This document shows positions 55,389-63,883 of a DNA stretch of 64,000 bases, piece by piece (the stretch's first letter is position 1; the number at the start of each line of letters is the position of its first letter). The notes beneath the pieces are model-generated. The model ran no database searches. It was not told the origin of the DNA and saw only the letters and a list, made by a program, of their open reading frames with translations. This stretch comes from Streptomyces sp. NBC_01549 (GTDB lineage: Bacteria; Actinomycetota; Actinomycetes; Streptomycetales; Streptomycetaceae): contig NZ_JAPEPW010000001.1 in the NCBI RefSeq assembly GCF_026339955.1, positions 5,637,001 to 5,701,000 on the forward strand, read 5' to 3'. The position numbers were made by a program, and so were the translations under genes.

Positions 55389-56783
55389 TTATACGCCCTG
55401 GCTGACAGAGCTCATATTGAAGTCGGGCACCCTCAGCGCGGGCATCGCAGCACGAGTGAACCAATCGCTCCATTCGCGCGGCAATGTCTTTTCCGTGCGC
55501 CCCGCCTCCGTGGCCCGCGACAGCAGGTCCACCGGCGACTCGTTGAACCGGAAGTTGTTGACCTCGCCGACGACCTGGCCGTTCTCGACGAGGTAGACGC
55601 CGTCCCGGGTCAGTCCCGTGAGTAGCAGCGTCGCCGGGTCGACCTCGCGGATGTACCAGAGGCAGGTCAGCAGCAGACCGCGCTCGGTGGCGGCGACCAT
55701 CTCCTCCAGGGAGCGGTCCTCGCCGCCGTCCAGGATCAGGTTGCCGATGGCCGGGGCGACGGGCAGCCCGGTGAGGCCCGCGCTGTGCCGGGTGGTGGAC
55801 AGACGGTTCAGCGTGCCCTCGCGCACCCAGTCCGTCGCGGACAGCGGCAGCCCGTTGTCGAACACGGACGCGTCGTCGCCGGAGGAGTGCGTGAGCACGA
55901 AGGGCGCGGACTCCAGTCCCGGCTCGTTCGGGTCGCTGCGCAGGGTCAGCGGCAGCTCGGTGAGCTTCTCGCCGACACGGGTGCCGCCGCCGGGCTTGCT
56001 GAACACGGTCCGGCCCTCGGCCGCGTCCCGGGCCGCCGCCGACCACATCTGGTAGATCAGCAGGTCCGCGACGGCGGTCGGCGGCAGCAGCGTCTCGTAG
56101 CGGCCGGCGGGCAGGTCGATGCGCCGCTCGGCCCATCCGAGCCGGGTCGCCAGCTCGGCGTCCAGGGCGGCCGGGTCGACGTCCTTGAAGTCCCGCGTGG
56201 ACCGCCCCGCCCACGCCGAGCGCGTCCGGTCGGGCGATTTGGCGTTGAGTTCCAGCGTCCCGTTGGGCTGGTCGTGACGCAGGCGCAGCCCCGTCGACGT
56301 ACCGAGATAGCTGGAGACGAGCTCATGGTTGGCGAAGCCGTACAGCTCGCGTCCGCCCGCACGCGCGCGGGCGAAGGACTCGCCGAGCGCCGGGGCGAAG
56401 TCGGCGAAGACGGCGGAGGAGGTCTCGGAGGGCGCGTCGGTGAAGTCGGGGGACTCCGGCACGCCGGTGACCAGCGGCTGGGCGTCCTCGGCGGCCCCCG
56501 CGCCGCGTGCGGCCGCCTCCGCGGCCCGCACCAGGGGCTCCAGCTCGTCCGCGGTCACGGCCGCGCGTGAGACGACTCCGGAGGACGTGCCCTCTCGGCC
56601 GTCGACGGTCGCGATGACGGTCAGGGTGCGCCCGCGTGTGACCCCGTTCGTGGTCAGCGCGTTGCCGGCCCAGCGCAGGTTGGCGGTCGAGTGCTCGTCG
56701 GCGATCACGACGCAGCCGTCGGCGCGGGAGAGTTCGAGGGCGCGCTCGACGACCTCGTGCGGCTTGTTCGTACGGGCGCTCAT
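55389..56783 (-). CDS. tldE: TldE/PmbA-type metallopeptidase-family subunit
   Basis: 464 residues. TldE (PmbA) forms a heterodimeric protease with TldD that removes leader peptides or processes small modified peptides. Family features: LPAGRYETLLPPTAVADLLIYQM, GRTVFSKPGGGTRVGEKLTEL, and the C-terminal GLTRDGVYLVENGQVVGEVNNFRFNESP. It lacks the metal motif, as TldE should. The ATG overlaps the tldD stop (ATGA). No obvious peptide precursor gene lies nearby. Confidence 0.94.
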   Translation of the reverse strand: MSARTNKPHEVVERALELSRADGCVVIADEHSTANLRWAGNALTTNGVTRGRTLTVIATVDGREGTSSGVVSRAAVTADELEPLVRAAEAAARGAGAAEDAQPLVTGVPESPDFTDAPSETSSAVFADFAPALGESFARARAGGRELYGFANHELVSSYLGTSTGLRLRHDQPNGTLELNAKSPDRTRSAWAGRSTRDFKDVDPAALDAELATRLGWAERRIDLPAGRYETLLPPTAVADLLIYQMWSAAARDAAEGRTVFSKPGGGTRVGEKLTELPLTLRSDPNEPGLESAPFVLTHSSGDDASVFDNGLPLSATDWVREGTLNRLSTTRHSAGLTGLPVAPAIGNLILDGGEDRSLEEMVAATERGLLLTCLWYIREVDPATLLLTGLTRDGVYLVENGQVVGEVNNFRFNESPVDLLSRATEAGRTEKTLPREWSDWFTRAAMPALRVPDFNMSSVSQGV

Positions 56784-58303
56784 CGACCGGCCTCCTGCGT
56801 CGTGTTGAGGATGTTGACCCCCTGGAAGAGAGCCGACGGGCAGCCGTGCGAGACCGCCGCGACCTGGCCCGGCTGGGCCTTGCCGCAGTTGAAGGCACCG
56901 CCCAGGACATACGTTCCCGGACCACCCACCGCGGCCATCGAACCCCAGAAGTCGGTGGTGGTGGCCTGGTAGGCGACATCCCGCAGCTGTCCGGTGATCC
57001 GACCGTTCTCGATCTTGAAGAACCGCTGACCGGTGAACTGGAAGTTGTACCTCTGCATGTCGATGGACCAGGATCGGTCACCGACGACGTAGATCCCCCG
57101 ATCCACACCCCCGATCAGGTCCTCGGTCGAGTGTCCCGCGGGGTCCGGCTGGAGTGAGACGTTGGCCATGCGCTGTACGGGCACGTGCCCGGGGGAGTCG
57201 GCGTACGCGCACCCGTTGGACCGGTCGAAGCCGGTCAGTCTCGCGATGCGCCGGTCCAGCTGGTAGCCGACGAGGGTGCCGTCCTTCACGAGGTCCCAGG
57301 ACTGCCCCTCGACGCCCTCGTCGTCGTAGCCGATGGTCGCGAGGCCGTGCTCGGCGGTGCGGTCACCGGTGACGTTCATCCGCTCGGAGCCGTACCTCAG
57401 CTTGCCGAGCTGGTCGAAGGTGGCGAAGGAGGTGCCGGCGTACGCCGCCTCGTAGCCCAGGGCGCGGTCCAGCTCGGTGGCGTGTCCGATGGACTCGTGG
57501 ATCGTCAGCCACAGGTTGGAGGGGTCGACGACGAGGTCGTACAGCCCCGCCTCGACGCTCGGCGCCCGCATCTTCTCGGCGAGCAGCTCCGGGATCCGCG
57601 CGAGCTCGGACTCCCAGTCCCAGCCGGTGCCCGTCAGGTACTCCCAGCCGCGTCCGACCGGCGGCGCGATGGTGCGCATGGAGTCGAACTCGCCGCTGGA
57701 CTCGTCGACGGCGACGGCGGTGAGCTGCGGGTGCAGCCGTACGCGCTGCTGGGTGGTCACGGTCCCGGCGGTGTCGGCGTAGAACTTGTTCTCGTGGACC
57801 GTCATCAGCGAGGCGTCGACGTGGTTGACGCCGTCGGCGGCGAGCAGCCGCGCGCTCCAGTCGGCGAGCAGTCCGGCCTTCTCCTCGTCCGGCACGGAGA
57901 AGGGGTCGATGTCGTACGACGAGATCCATGTCTTATCCGCGTGCACCGGCTCGTCCGCCAGCTCCACCCGCTCGTCGGAACCGGCCGCCCTGATCACCTG
58001 TGCCGAGAGCTTCGCCATCGCCACGGCCTGCGACGCGACCTTCGCGGCCGCGTCCATCGTCAGATCCACACCCGACGCGAACCCCCAGGTCCCGCCGTGC
58101 ACCACCCGCACCGCGTACCCCAGGTCCGTGGTGTCCGACGATCCGGCCGGCTTCGCGTCCCGCAGCCGCCAGGACGCGCTGCGCACCCGCTCGAACCGGA
58201 AGTCCGCGTGCTCGGCCCCCAGCGCGCGCGCCCGCGCGAGCGCGGCGTCGGCCAGGGCCCGCAGTGGCAGTGCCGTGAAGGCTTCGTCGATGGAATGAGG
58301 CAC
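56780..58303 (-). CDS. tldD: TldD metallopeptidase
   Basis: 507 residues from a GTG (VPHSIDEAFTALPLRALADA). The catalytic subunit of the TldD/TldE protease: the metal motif HExxxH is visible in LTIHESIGHATELDRALGYE, and the C terminus carries VAYQATTTDFWGSMAAVGGP and GAFNCGKAQPGQVAAVSHGC, with family Cys residues. In other bacteria it matures microcin B17 and degrades CcdA. Coupled to tldE. Confidence 0.95.
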   Translation of the reverse strand: MPHSIDEAFTALPLRALADAALARARALGAEHADFRFERVRSASWRLRDAKPAGSSDTTDLGYAVRVVHGGTWGFASGVDLTMDAAAKVASQAVAMAKLSAQVIRAAGSDERVELADEPVHADKTWISSYDIDPFSVPDEEKAGLLADWSARLLAADGVNHVDASLMTVHENKFYADTAGTVTTQQRVRLHPQLTAVAVDESSGEFDSMRTIAPPVGRGWEYLTGTGWDWESELARIPELLAEKMRAPSVEAGLYDLVVDPSNLWLTIHESIGHATELDRALGYEAAYAGTSFATFDQLGKLRYGSERMNVTGDRTAEHGLATIGYDDEGVEGQSWDLVKDGTLVGYQLDRRIARLTGFDRSNGCAYADSPGHVPVQRMANVSLQPDPAGHSTEDLIGGVDRGIYVVGDRSWSIDMQRYNFQFTGQRFFKIENGRITGQLRDVAYQATTTDFWGSMAAVGGPGTYVLGGAFNCGKAQPGQVAAVSHGCPSALFQGVNILNTTQEAGR

Positions 58304-58531
58304 GGAGGTCTCCCTGCTGTCGTGGCCTGTCGGGTCCGATCATGTCGCGCGGGCGGGTCCGGCGGCCACATCTTTCCGTTCGCTCGGCGAGGCTTTCTGT
58401 AGGGATCCGACAGTGAGCACCCCGCGCCACTGTCGGTGCCCGATTCTCCGGGAGGCGTGGGGGACCGATAGGTTTCCAGGGAAGGCGCCTGTCTTGCAGG
58501 GGTTTCAGACAGCTATCGAAAGGGTGATCCG

Positions 58532-59251
58532 TTGAGCCGCTCGGTTCTTGTCACCGGAGGCAACCGGGGCATCGGCCTCGCCATCGCCCGCGCGTTCGCC
58601 GATGCCGGCGACAAAGTCGCGATCACATACCGTTCGGGTGAGCCGCCGGCTGCCCTCATCGCATTGGGCTGCCTCGCCGTCAAGTGCGACATCACCGACA
58701 CCGAGCAGGTGGAGCAGGCCTACAAGGAGATCGAGGCCGAGCACGGCCCCGTCGAGATCCTGGTCGCCAACGCGGGTGTCACCAAGGACCAGCTTCTGAT
58801 GCGGATGTCCGAGGAGGACTTCACCTCCGTCCTCGACACCAACCTCACCGGCACCTTCCGGGTCGTCAAGCGTGCCAACCGCGGCATGCTCCGTGCCAAG
58901 AAGGGGCGGGTCGTCCTCGTTTCGTCGGTCGTGGGGCTGCTCGGCTCCGCGGGACAGTCGAACTACGCCGCCTCCAAGGCCGCCCTGGTCGGCTTCGCGC
59001 GCTCGCTCGCCCGCGAACTCGGCTCGCGCAACATCACCTTCAACGTCGTCGCGCCCGGTTTCGTCGACACCGACATGACCAAGGTGCTCACCGACGAGCA
59101 GCGTGCGGGCATCGTCGCCCAGGTGCCGCTCGGCCGGTACGCGCAGCCCGAGGAGATCGCCGCGACGGTGCGGTTCCTCGCCTCGGACGACGCCTCGTAC
59201 ATCACTGGAGCCGTCATTCCGGTTGACGGCGGACTGGGAATGGGTCACTGA
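58532..59251 (+). CDS. fabG: 3-oxoacyl-ACP reductase
   Basis: 239 residues, started by the rare TTG at 58532 (AAAGG lies upstream). SDR motifs: TGGNRGIG, NAG in VANAGVTKD, the Ser-Tyr-Lys set VLVSSVVGLLGSAGQSNYAASKAAL and the C-terminal PVDGGLGMGH. Directly followed by fabI after 5 bases, matching the actinobacterial fabG-inhA pair. It should work in FAS II elongation. The TTG may lower its translation relative to fabI. Confidence 0.95.
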   Translation: MSRSVLVTGGNRGIGLAIARAFADAGDKVAITYRSGEPPAALIALGCLAVKCDITDTEQVEQAYKEIEAEHGPVEILVANAGVTKDQLLMRMSEEDFTSVLDTNLTGTFRVVKRANRGMLRAKKGRVVLVSSVVGLLGSAGQSNYAASKAALVGFARSLARELGSRNITFNVVAPGFVDTDMTKVLTDEQRAGIVAQVPLGRYAQPEEIAATVRFLASDDASYITGAVIPVDGGLGMGH

Positions 59252-59256
59252 TCACC

Positions 59257-60024
59257 ATGAGCGGAATCCTCGAGGGCAAGCGCGTCCTGATCTCCGGTGT
59301 GCTGATGGAGTCCTCCATCGCCTTCCACGCCGCCAAGCAGGCCCAGGAGCAGGGCGCGGAGATCATCCTGACCGCGTTCCCGCGGCCCACGCTGACCGAG
59401 CGCATCGCCAAGAAGCTTCCCAAGCCCACCAAGGTCATCGAGCTCGACGTGACCAACGACGAGCACCTGGCGCGTGTCGCCGACGTCGTCGGTGAGGAGC
59501 TGGGCGGCCTGGACGGCGTCGTCCACTCCATCGGCTTCGCGCCGCAGGACGCGCTGGGCGGCAACTTCCTCAACACGCCGTTCGAGTCCGTCGCCACCGC
59601 GATGCACGTCTCGGCGTTCTCCCTGAAGTCGCTGACCATGGCCTGTCTGCCGCTGATGCAGAACGGCGGCTCGGTCGTCGGCCTCACCTTCGACGCGTCC
59701 TTCGCCTGGCCGCAGTACGACTGGATGGGCCCGGCCAAGGCCGCCCTGGAGGCCACCAGCCGCTACCTCGCCCGCGACCTGGGCAAGCAGAACATCCGCT
59801 GCAACCTCATCTCCGCGGGCCCGCTCGGCTCGATGGCCGCCAAGTCCATCCCGGGCTTCGGCGAGCTGGCCTCCGTGTGGGACAACCGCTCTCCCCTGGA
59901 GTGGGACCTCAAGGACCCCGAGCCGGCCGGCAAGGGCGTCGTCGCCCTGCTGAGCGACTGGTTCCCGAAGACCACCGGCGAGATCATCCACGTGGACGGC
60001 GGTCTGCACGCCATCGGTGCCTGA
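59257..60024 (+). CDS. fabI: Enoyl-ACP reductase (NADH), InhA/FabI type
   Basis: 255 residues. Final step of the FAS II cycle. Recognised by the InhA-type start (LEGKRVLISGVLMESSIAFH), HSIGFAPQDAL, the catalytic pair in FAWPQYDWMGPAKAALE (Tyr-x6-Lys) and the substrate loop region AKSIPGFGELASVW. The first loop is ISGVLMESS, as in mycobacterial InhA. Forms an operon with fabG; a terminator follows. Confidence 0.96.
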   Translation: MSGILEGKRVLISGVLMESSIAFHAAKQAQEQGAEIILTAFPRPTLTERIAKKLPKPTKVIELDVTNDEHLARVADVVGEELGGLDGVVHSIGFAPQDALGGNFLNTPFESVATAMHVSAFSLKSLTMACLPLMQNGGSVVGLTFDASFAWPQYDWMGPAKAALEATSRYLARDLGKQNIRCNLISAGPLGSMAAKSIPGFGELASVWDNRSPLEWDLKDPEPAGKGVVALLSDWFPKTTGEIIHVDGGLHAIGA

Positions 60025-60039
60025 ATTCCCCCATCCGGC

Positions 60040-60080
60040 CGACGCCCCGTTTCCCGCAGCGTGCGGGCAGCGGGGCGTCG
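60040..60080. terminator. Terminator after fabI
   Basis: CGACGCCCCG (60040-60049) pairs with CGGGGCGTCG (60071-60080); a second small stem (CCCGCA-CGTGCGGG type) sits in the loop. Confidence 0.82.
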
Positions 60081-60176
60081 CCCGTTCGGCCTAGTCGGCC
60101 GGGCGCCCCGGGCACCGTACCGCGCACGCTGGAACCACGCACCGCCCCGCAGCCGTCCGGCCGAGGAGGTCCCCTT

Positions 60177-60521
60177 GTGCGCCTGTCCCGCCGTTTTGCC
60201 CCGGCGTTCGCCGCTCTCGCGTTCATGATGGTTCTGCCGTACGACGCCGTGCCCCACACGCGCGTGGCGCACGGAAAACCCCCTGTCCCCCAGCCGTTCG
60301 GCGCCGATTGCCGCACCACGGTCCAGGGGTCGCACGTGACCGCGTACTGCCACAACCCCTACCCGGAGACCGACCAGGTCGCCCTGCACATCGAGTGCGA
60401 CCGCTGGTGGGACATCGACACCGACACCGACCCGGTCGACGCGGGCCCCGCGATGACGGTCCGGCTGACCGGCCGATGCTGGGAGGAGGTCCGGTCGGCG
60501 TGGGTCAGCCACCAGAAGTGA
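60177..60521 (+). CDS. Small secreted Cys-containing protein
   Basis: 114 residues from GTG 60177 with RBS GAGGAGG. Signal peptide MRLSRRFAPAFAALAFMMVL; the mature part begins near VPHTRVAHGKPPVP and has four Cys (DCRTTVQGSHVTAYCHNPYP, IECDRWWDIDTD, GRCWEEVRS), likely two disulfides. It shares the HTRVAHG stretch and an 18-base DNA block with the decayed gene near 19003. Function unknown. Confidence 0.82.
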   Translation: MRLSRRFAPAFAALAFMMVLPYDAVPHTRVAHGKPPVPQPFGADCRTTVQGSHVTAYCHNPYPETDQVALHIECDRWWDIDTDTDPVDAGPAMTVRLTGRCWEEVRSAWVSHQK

Positions 60522-60539
60522 CGGCGTTCGTCAGCCGTC

Positions 60540-61226
60540 TCAGGCCTGAGGCGTGAGCCGTCCCGGACGGCACTGGAACGGATAGCCCCCGGCCTCCGCG
60601 CCCGCCGCCTCCGTGTCCCCCGCGCGGATCGCGTCGACGAGCCGCGTGTGGTCCATGTACGTCTCCGGCGTCAGCTTCCCCCCGACGTCCTCGCGCAGCC
60701 AGTCCCTCAGCACCTCGCCCAGGTCCGCGTACATCGCCGTCATGACGTCGTTGTGGGAGGCGGCCACCACCGCCAGGTGGAAGGTCGCGTCGGCGGCCAC
60801 GAAGGCCTCCGCGTCACCCGACTCCCAGGCCTCCTCACGCCGTACGAGCAGCGCGTCGAGCTGCTTCAGATCGCGCTCGGTGCGCCGCTCGGCGGCCAGC
60901 TTCGCCGCGCTCGACTCCAGCGTGGCGCGCAGCTCGGCGATGTGCCGCGGCTCGGCGTCGGCGAAGCGCCGGTGCATCACGCCCGCGAGCTCGCTGGTCG
61001 CCACGACATAGGTGCCCGAGCCCTGGCGGATGTCGAGCAGACCGTTGTGGGCCAGCGCGCGGACTGCCTCGCGGACGGTGTTACGGGCGACGCCCAGCTG
61101 CTCGACCAGCTCCGGCTCGGTGGGGATGCGGGAGCCGACCGGCCACTCGCCCGAGGTGATCTGGTTCCGCAGCTCGGCGATGACCTGCTCGGACAGCGCC
61201 GAACGGCGAGGGTGGCTCAGCGGCAT
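60540..61226 (-). CDS. GntR/FadR-family transcriptional regulator
   Basis: 228 residues from ATG 61226 (MPLSHPRRSALSEQVIAELR); a longer frame to 61310 has no RBS. The N-terminal winged helix has EWPVGSRIPTEPELVEQLGVARNTVREAVRALAHNGLLDIRQGSGTYV; the C-terminal FCD effector domain has ELRATLESSAAKLAAERRTE and ADATFHLAVVAASHNDVM. FCD regulators often bind metal plus small carboxylates. Divergent from the MFS exporter, so it probably controls that gene. Effector unknown. Confidence 0.9.
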   Translation of the reverse strand: MPLSHPRRSALSEQVIAELRNQITSGEWPVGSRIPTEPELVEQLGVARNTVREAVRALAHNGLLDIRQGSGTYVVATSELAGVMHRRFADAEPRHIAELRATLESSAAKLAAERRTERDLKQLDALLVRREEAWESGDAEAFVAADATFHLAVVAASHNDVMTAMYADLGEVLRDWLREDVGGKLTPETYMDHTRLVDAIRAGDTEAAGAEAGGYPFQCRPGRLTPQA

Positions 61227-61301
61227 GACGGTCCTTCGTACGGGCCCGGTGTGGTCGTTCGCGCGGGGCGGGAGAATCCGGAGATTAACGCAAGGGGATT
61301 G

Positions 61302-61333
61302 GACAGCCAATCATCCCATGATTCTATGATGGG
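61302..61333. promoter_or_regulatory. Candidate operator between gntR and the MFS gene
   Basis: The divergent gap holds TTGGACAGCCAA (61300-61311) and an overlapping ATCAT-N11-ATGAT (61310-61330) with CCCAT-N9-ATGGG (61315-61333). The match to FadR-type sites is loose. Confidence 0.35.
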
Positions 61334-61361
61334 CGTCATGGTGAGCGAGGAGACCCGGACG

Positions 61362-62642
61362 ATGACGTCCACGCCCATACGTAGTCCGGACGAGAGCAGG
61401 GAGCCCCAACCGCATGCCACGCGTGCGTGGACGACGCGGCTCGTGACGGTCGGCATCGTCCTCACGGCCCTCAACCTGCGCCCCGCGATCACCAGCTTCG
61501 GCGCTCTCCTCGAAGAGGTGCGCGACGGGCTCGGCATGAGCGGCAGCGTCGCCGGACTGCTCACCTCCGTACCGCCGCTGTGCTTCGCCGTCTTCGGTGT
61601 CATGGCGCCACGCCTCGCCCGCCGCTTCGGGCCCGGAGCGGTCGTCTGCGCCGGAATGGCCGCCATCACGGCGGGGCTCGCGATCCGGCCCTACACCGGG
61701 AGCGCGGTCGGCTTCCTGGCCGCCAGCGCCCTCGCCCTGATGGGCATCGCCGTCAGCAACGTCCTGATGCCGGTGATCGTCAAGAGCTGGTTCCCGGACC
61801 GGGTCGGCTCCATGACCGGCCTCTACTCGATGGCGCTCGCCCTGGGCACCTCGGCCGCGGCGGCGGTGACCGTGCCCATGACCAACGCCCTGGGCGGCAG
61901 TTGGCAGTCGGGCCTCGCGGTGTGGGCCGGCCTGGCCGCGGCCGCCGTACTGCCGTGGATCGCGCTGGTACGCGCGCGGGGCGCCGATTCCCGCGACGGC
62001 GAGCGGCCGCATACGACACCCCCTGCCGCGCGGGAACCTGGCGGACCGCGCATCACCCGCAGCCGAACCGCCTGGGCGCTCGCCGTCTTCTTCGGACTCC
62101 AGGCCACCGCCGCGTACATCACGATGGGCTGGATGCCGCAGAACTTCCGCGACGCGGGCGTCTCCGCGGGCACCGCGGGGCTGCTCCTCGCCGTCACCAT
62201 GGCGATGGGCGTGCCCCTGGCCTTCGTCATCCCGCGCCTCGCCACCCGCATACCCCACCAGGGGCCGATCGTGGTCGCGCTCGGCGCCTGCGGCCTCGCG
62301 GGATACGCGGGCCTCTACGTCGCCCCGGCGGGCGGAGCCTGGGCCTGGGCCCTGCTGCTCGGCGTCTCCAACTGCGCCTTCCCCCTGGCCCTCACCATGG
62401 TCGGCATGCGGGCCAGGACCGGCGCGGGCGTCGCCCAGCTCTCGGCGTTCGCGCAGAGCACCGGGTATCTGATCTCGATCCCGGGACCCCTGCTCGTGGG
62501 CGTGCTCTACCAGCACAGCGGCGGCTGGGGGCTGCCGATCGCGCTCATGGCCGCCCTGATGGTGCCGCAGATCGCGGTGGGCGTCGTGGCCGGCCGCGAC
62601 CGTATGGTGGAGGACGAGGCGGCGCGCGGGACGCGCTCCTGA
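61362..62642 (+). CDS. CynX/NimT-family MFS transporter
   Basis: About 426 residues from ATG 61362, chosen for the AGGAG 9 bases upstream; several in-frame ATGs from 61326 are alternatives. Twelve membrane segments with the CynX/NimT opening (ALNLRPAITSFGALLEEVRD), RRFGPGAVVCAGMAAITAGL and the central DRVGSMTGLYSMALALG. NimT-type members export 2-nitroimidazole and CynX transports cyanate; the substrate here is unknown. Followed by a small membrane gene. Confidence 0.9.
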   Translation: MTSTPIRSPDESREPQPHATRAWTTRLVTVGIVLTALNLRPAITSFGALLEEVRDGLGMSGSVAGLLTSVPPLCFAVFGVMAPRLARRFGPGAVVCAGMAAITAGLAIRPYTGSAVGFLAASALALMGIAVSNVLMPVIVKSWFPDRVGSMTGLYSMALALGTSAAAAVTVPMTNALGGSWQSGLAVWAGLAAAAVLPWIALVRARGADSRDGERPHTTPPAAREPGGPRITRSRTAWALAVFFGLQATAAYITMGWMPQNFRDAGVSAGTAGLLLAVTMAMGVPLAFVIPRLATRIPHQGPIVVALGACGLAGYAGLYVAPAGGAWAWALLLGVSNCAFPLALTMVGMRARTGAGVAQLSAFAQSTGYLISIPGPLLVGVLYQHSGGWGLPIALMAALMVPQIAVGVVAGRDRMVEDEAARGTRS

Positions 62643-62689
62643 GGCCCCCGACGGCGGAGGTGCGGACGAAGGGTGCGAGACTGGCCCGT

Positions 62690-62803
62690 ATGGCGCTCGA
62701 CCCGAACCCCCAGAACGGCCAGAAGAAGCTGCTGATCGTGCTCGGCGCGATGCTGGCCATCACCGTGATCATCGGCATCATCGCGTCGATCGCCTCGCCG
62801 TGA
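62690..62803 (+). CDS. 37-residue SGM_5486-type transporter-associated membrane peptide
   Basis: MALDPNPQNGQKKLLIVLGA then MLAITVIIGIIASIASP: a short hydrophilic N terminus and one membrane segment. I recall an actinobacterial family named SGM_5486 that is found beside MFS transporters; the position 47 bases after the MFS stop fits. Probably an accessory subunit. Below the size normally called by gene finders. Confidence 0.72.
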   Translation: MALDPNPQNGQKKLLIVLGAMLAITVIIGIIASIASP

Positions 62804-62985
62804 CCACCGCCGCCCGCACCCCCGGGAACGCCGATGGTGGTGCTAGCCCCCCTGTCCCCTAGGGGGTGAGTGTCAGGGTCAAGTGGGTGGATCACCGGAT
62901 GGGTTGACGGCCCGGGAATCCGTAACTTCGAGTTGTGGCCGCGACGACGCGGATCACGGAGCACCCGAAGACCCACGGAGGCGGC

Positions 62986-63201
62986 ATGTCGGCCCGTACG
63001 CACACCCGGCCCCACCCGGCGACCCCGGGCAGCGTGGACATCCGGCTGCCCTGGTGGGCCCTCGCCCTGCCCGCCCTCGCCTTCGTCGCCCTCCTGCTCC
63101 TGATACTGAACCCGGCGGACGCGCACGCCGCGGGCGGCGACCCCGCGATCACTCACATCTTCGAGCGCGTCCAGCAGACGGTGCTGCACCAGACCCCCTG
63201 A
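62986..63201 (+). CDS. Small single-TM protein
   Basis: 71 residues from ATG 62986, chosen because GGAGG lies just upstream; GTG 62935 would extend it by 17. A hydrophilic N terminus (MSARTHTRPHPATPGSVDIR), one membrane segment (LPWWALALPALAFVALLLLI) and a His-containing tail ending IFERVQQTVLHQTP. No family recognised. Confidence 0.7.
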   Translation: MSARTHTRPHPATPGSVDIRLPWWALALPALAFVALLLLILNPADAHAAGGDPAITHIFERVQQTVLHQTP

Positions 63202-63267
63202 GCACCCCCTGGGGGAGCAGGTCAACTCTCGGCGCCGCATGGCGTGTTTCATGCGAAGCTGGGACCC

Positions 63268-63786
63268 ATGAGCGTCGCAGAATCCCGCAGGATTGTCCTC
63301 TTCCGGCATGCGAAAGCCGACTGGCCACAGGTGTCCGACCACGAGCGGCCGCTCGCTGACCGGGGCCGTAAGGACGCAGCCGTCGCCGGACGCAAGCTGG
63401 CCGACACCGGCATCCCGTTCGACATGGCCCTGTGCTCCACGGCGACCCGCACCCGGGACACCTGGAAGCTCGCCGTCCACGAGCTCCCGCACCGGCCGAA
63501 AACCGTCTATGAGGAGCGGCTCTACGAGGCCTCGCCCGGCGAGCTGATCGCCGTACTCAACGAGACCCCGGACGACGCGCACAGCGTGGTCCTGATCGGC
63601 CACAACCCCGGCATCCAGGGCCTCGCCGACATTCTGGCCGGACAGGCCGAGGGCGACACCCGCGCCCGCATGGCCGCCCACGGCTTCCACACCGGCGCCT
63701 TCGCCGTGCTGTCCTTCGAGAGCTCCTGGAAATCCCTGGAGCCCGGCGTGTGCACGCTGACCGACTACTGGGCGCCGACCGAGTAA
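63268..63786 (+). CDS. SixA-type phosphohistidine phosphatase
   Basis: 172 residues from ATG 63268 (MSVAESRRIVLFRHAKADWP). Histidine phosphatase superfamily: catalytic His in LFRHAKA, second Arg in CSTATRTRDTW, Glu-containing YEERLYEASPGELIAVL and the second His in VVLIGHNPGIQGLAD. SixA homologues dephosphorylate protein histidines. Length is regular; a fragment upstream (ATG 63244) is possible but weaker. Confidence 0.9.
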   Translation: MSVAESRRIVLFRHAKADWPQVSDHERPLADRGRKDAAVAGRKLADTGIPFDMALCSTATRTRDTWKLAVHELPHRPKTVYEERLYEASPGELIAVLNETPDDAHSVVLIGHNPGIQGLADILAGQAEGDTRARMAAHGFHTGAFAVLSFESSWKSLEPGVCTLTDYWAPTE

Positions 63787-63852
63787 CCCACCCCGACAGG
63801 GACGGGGGCCCGGCACCAGTACGGATGCTGTTGGTTAATTCGGGCCTGGTTG

Positions 63853-63883
63853 CTTCGCCCCACCGCTATGCGGTGGGGCGAAG
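63853..63883. terminator. Hairpin over the transposase stop codon
   Basis: A perfect 14-bp stem (CTTCGCCCCACCGC with its complement) and a TAT loop. The TAG of the transposase is at its centre. It probably ends transposase transcription and protects neighbours from read-through. Confidence 0.75.
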
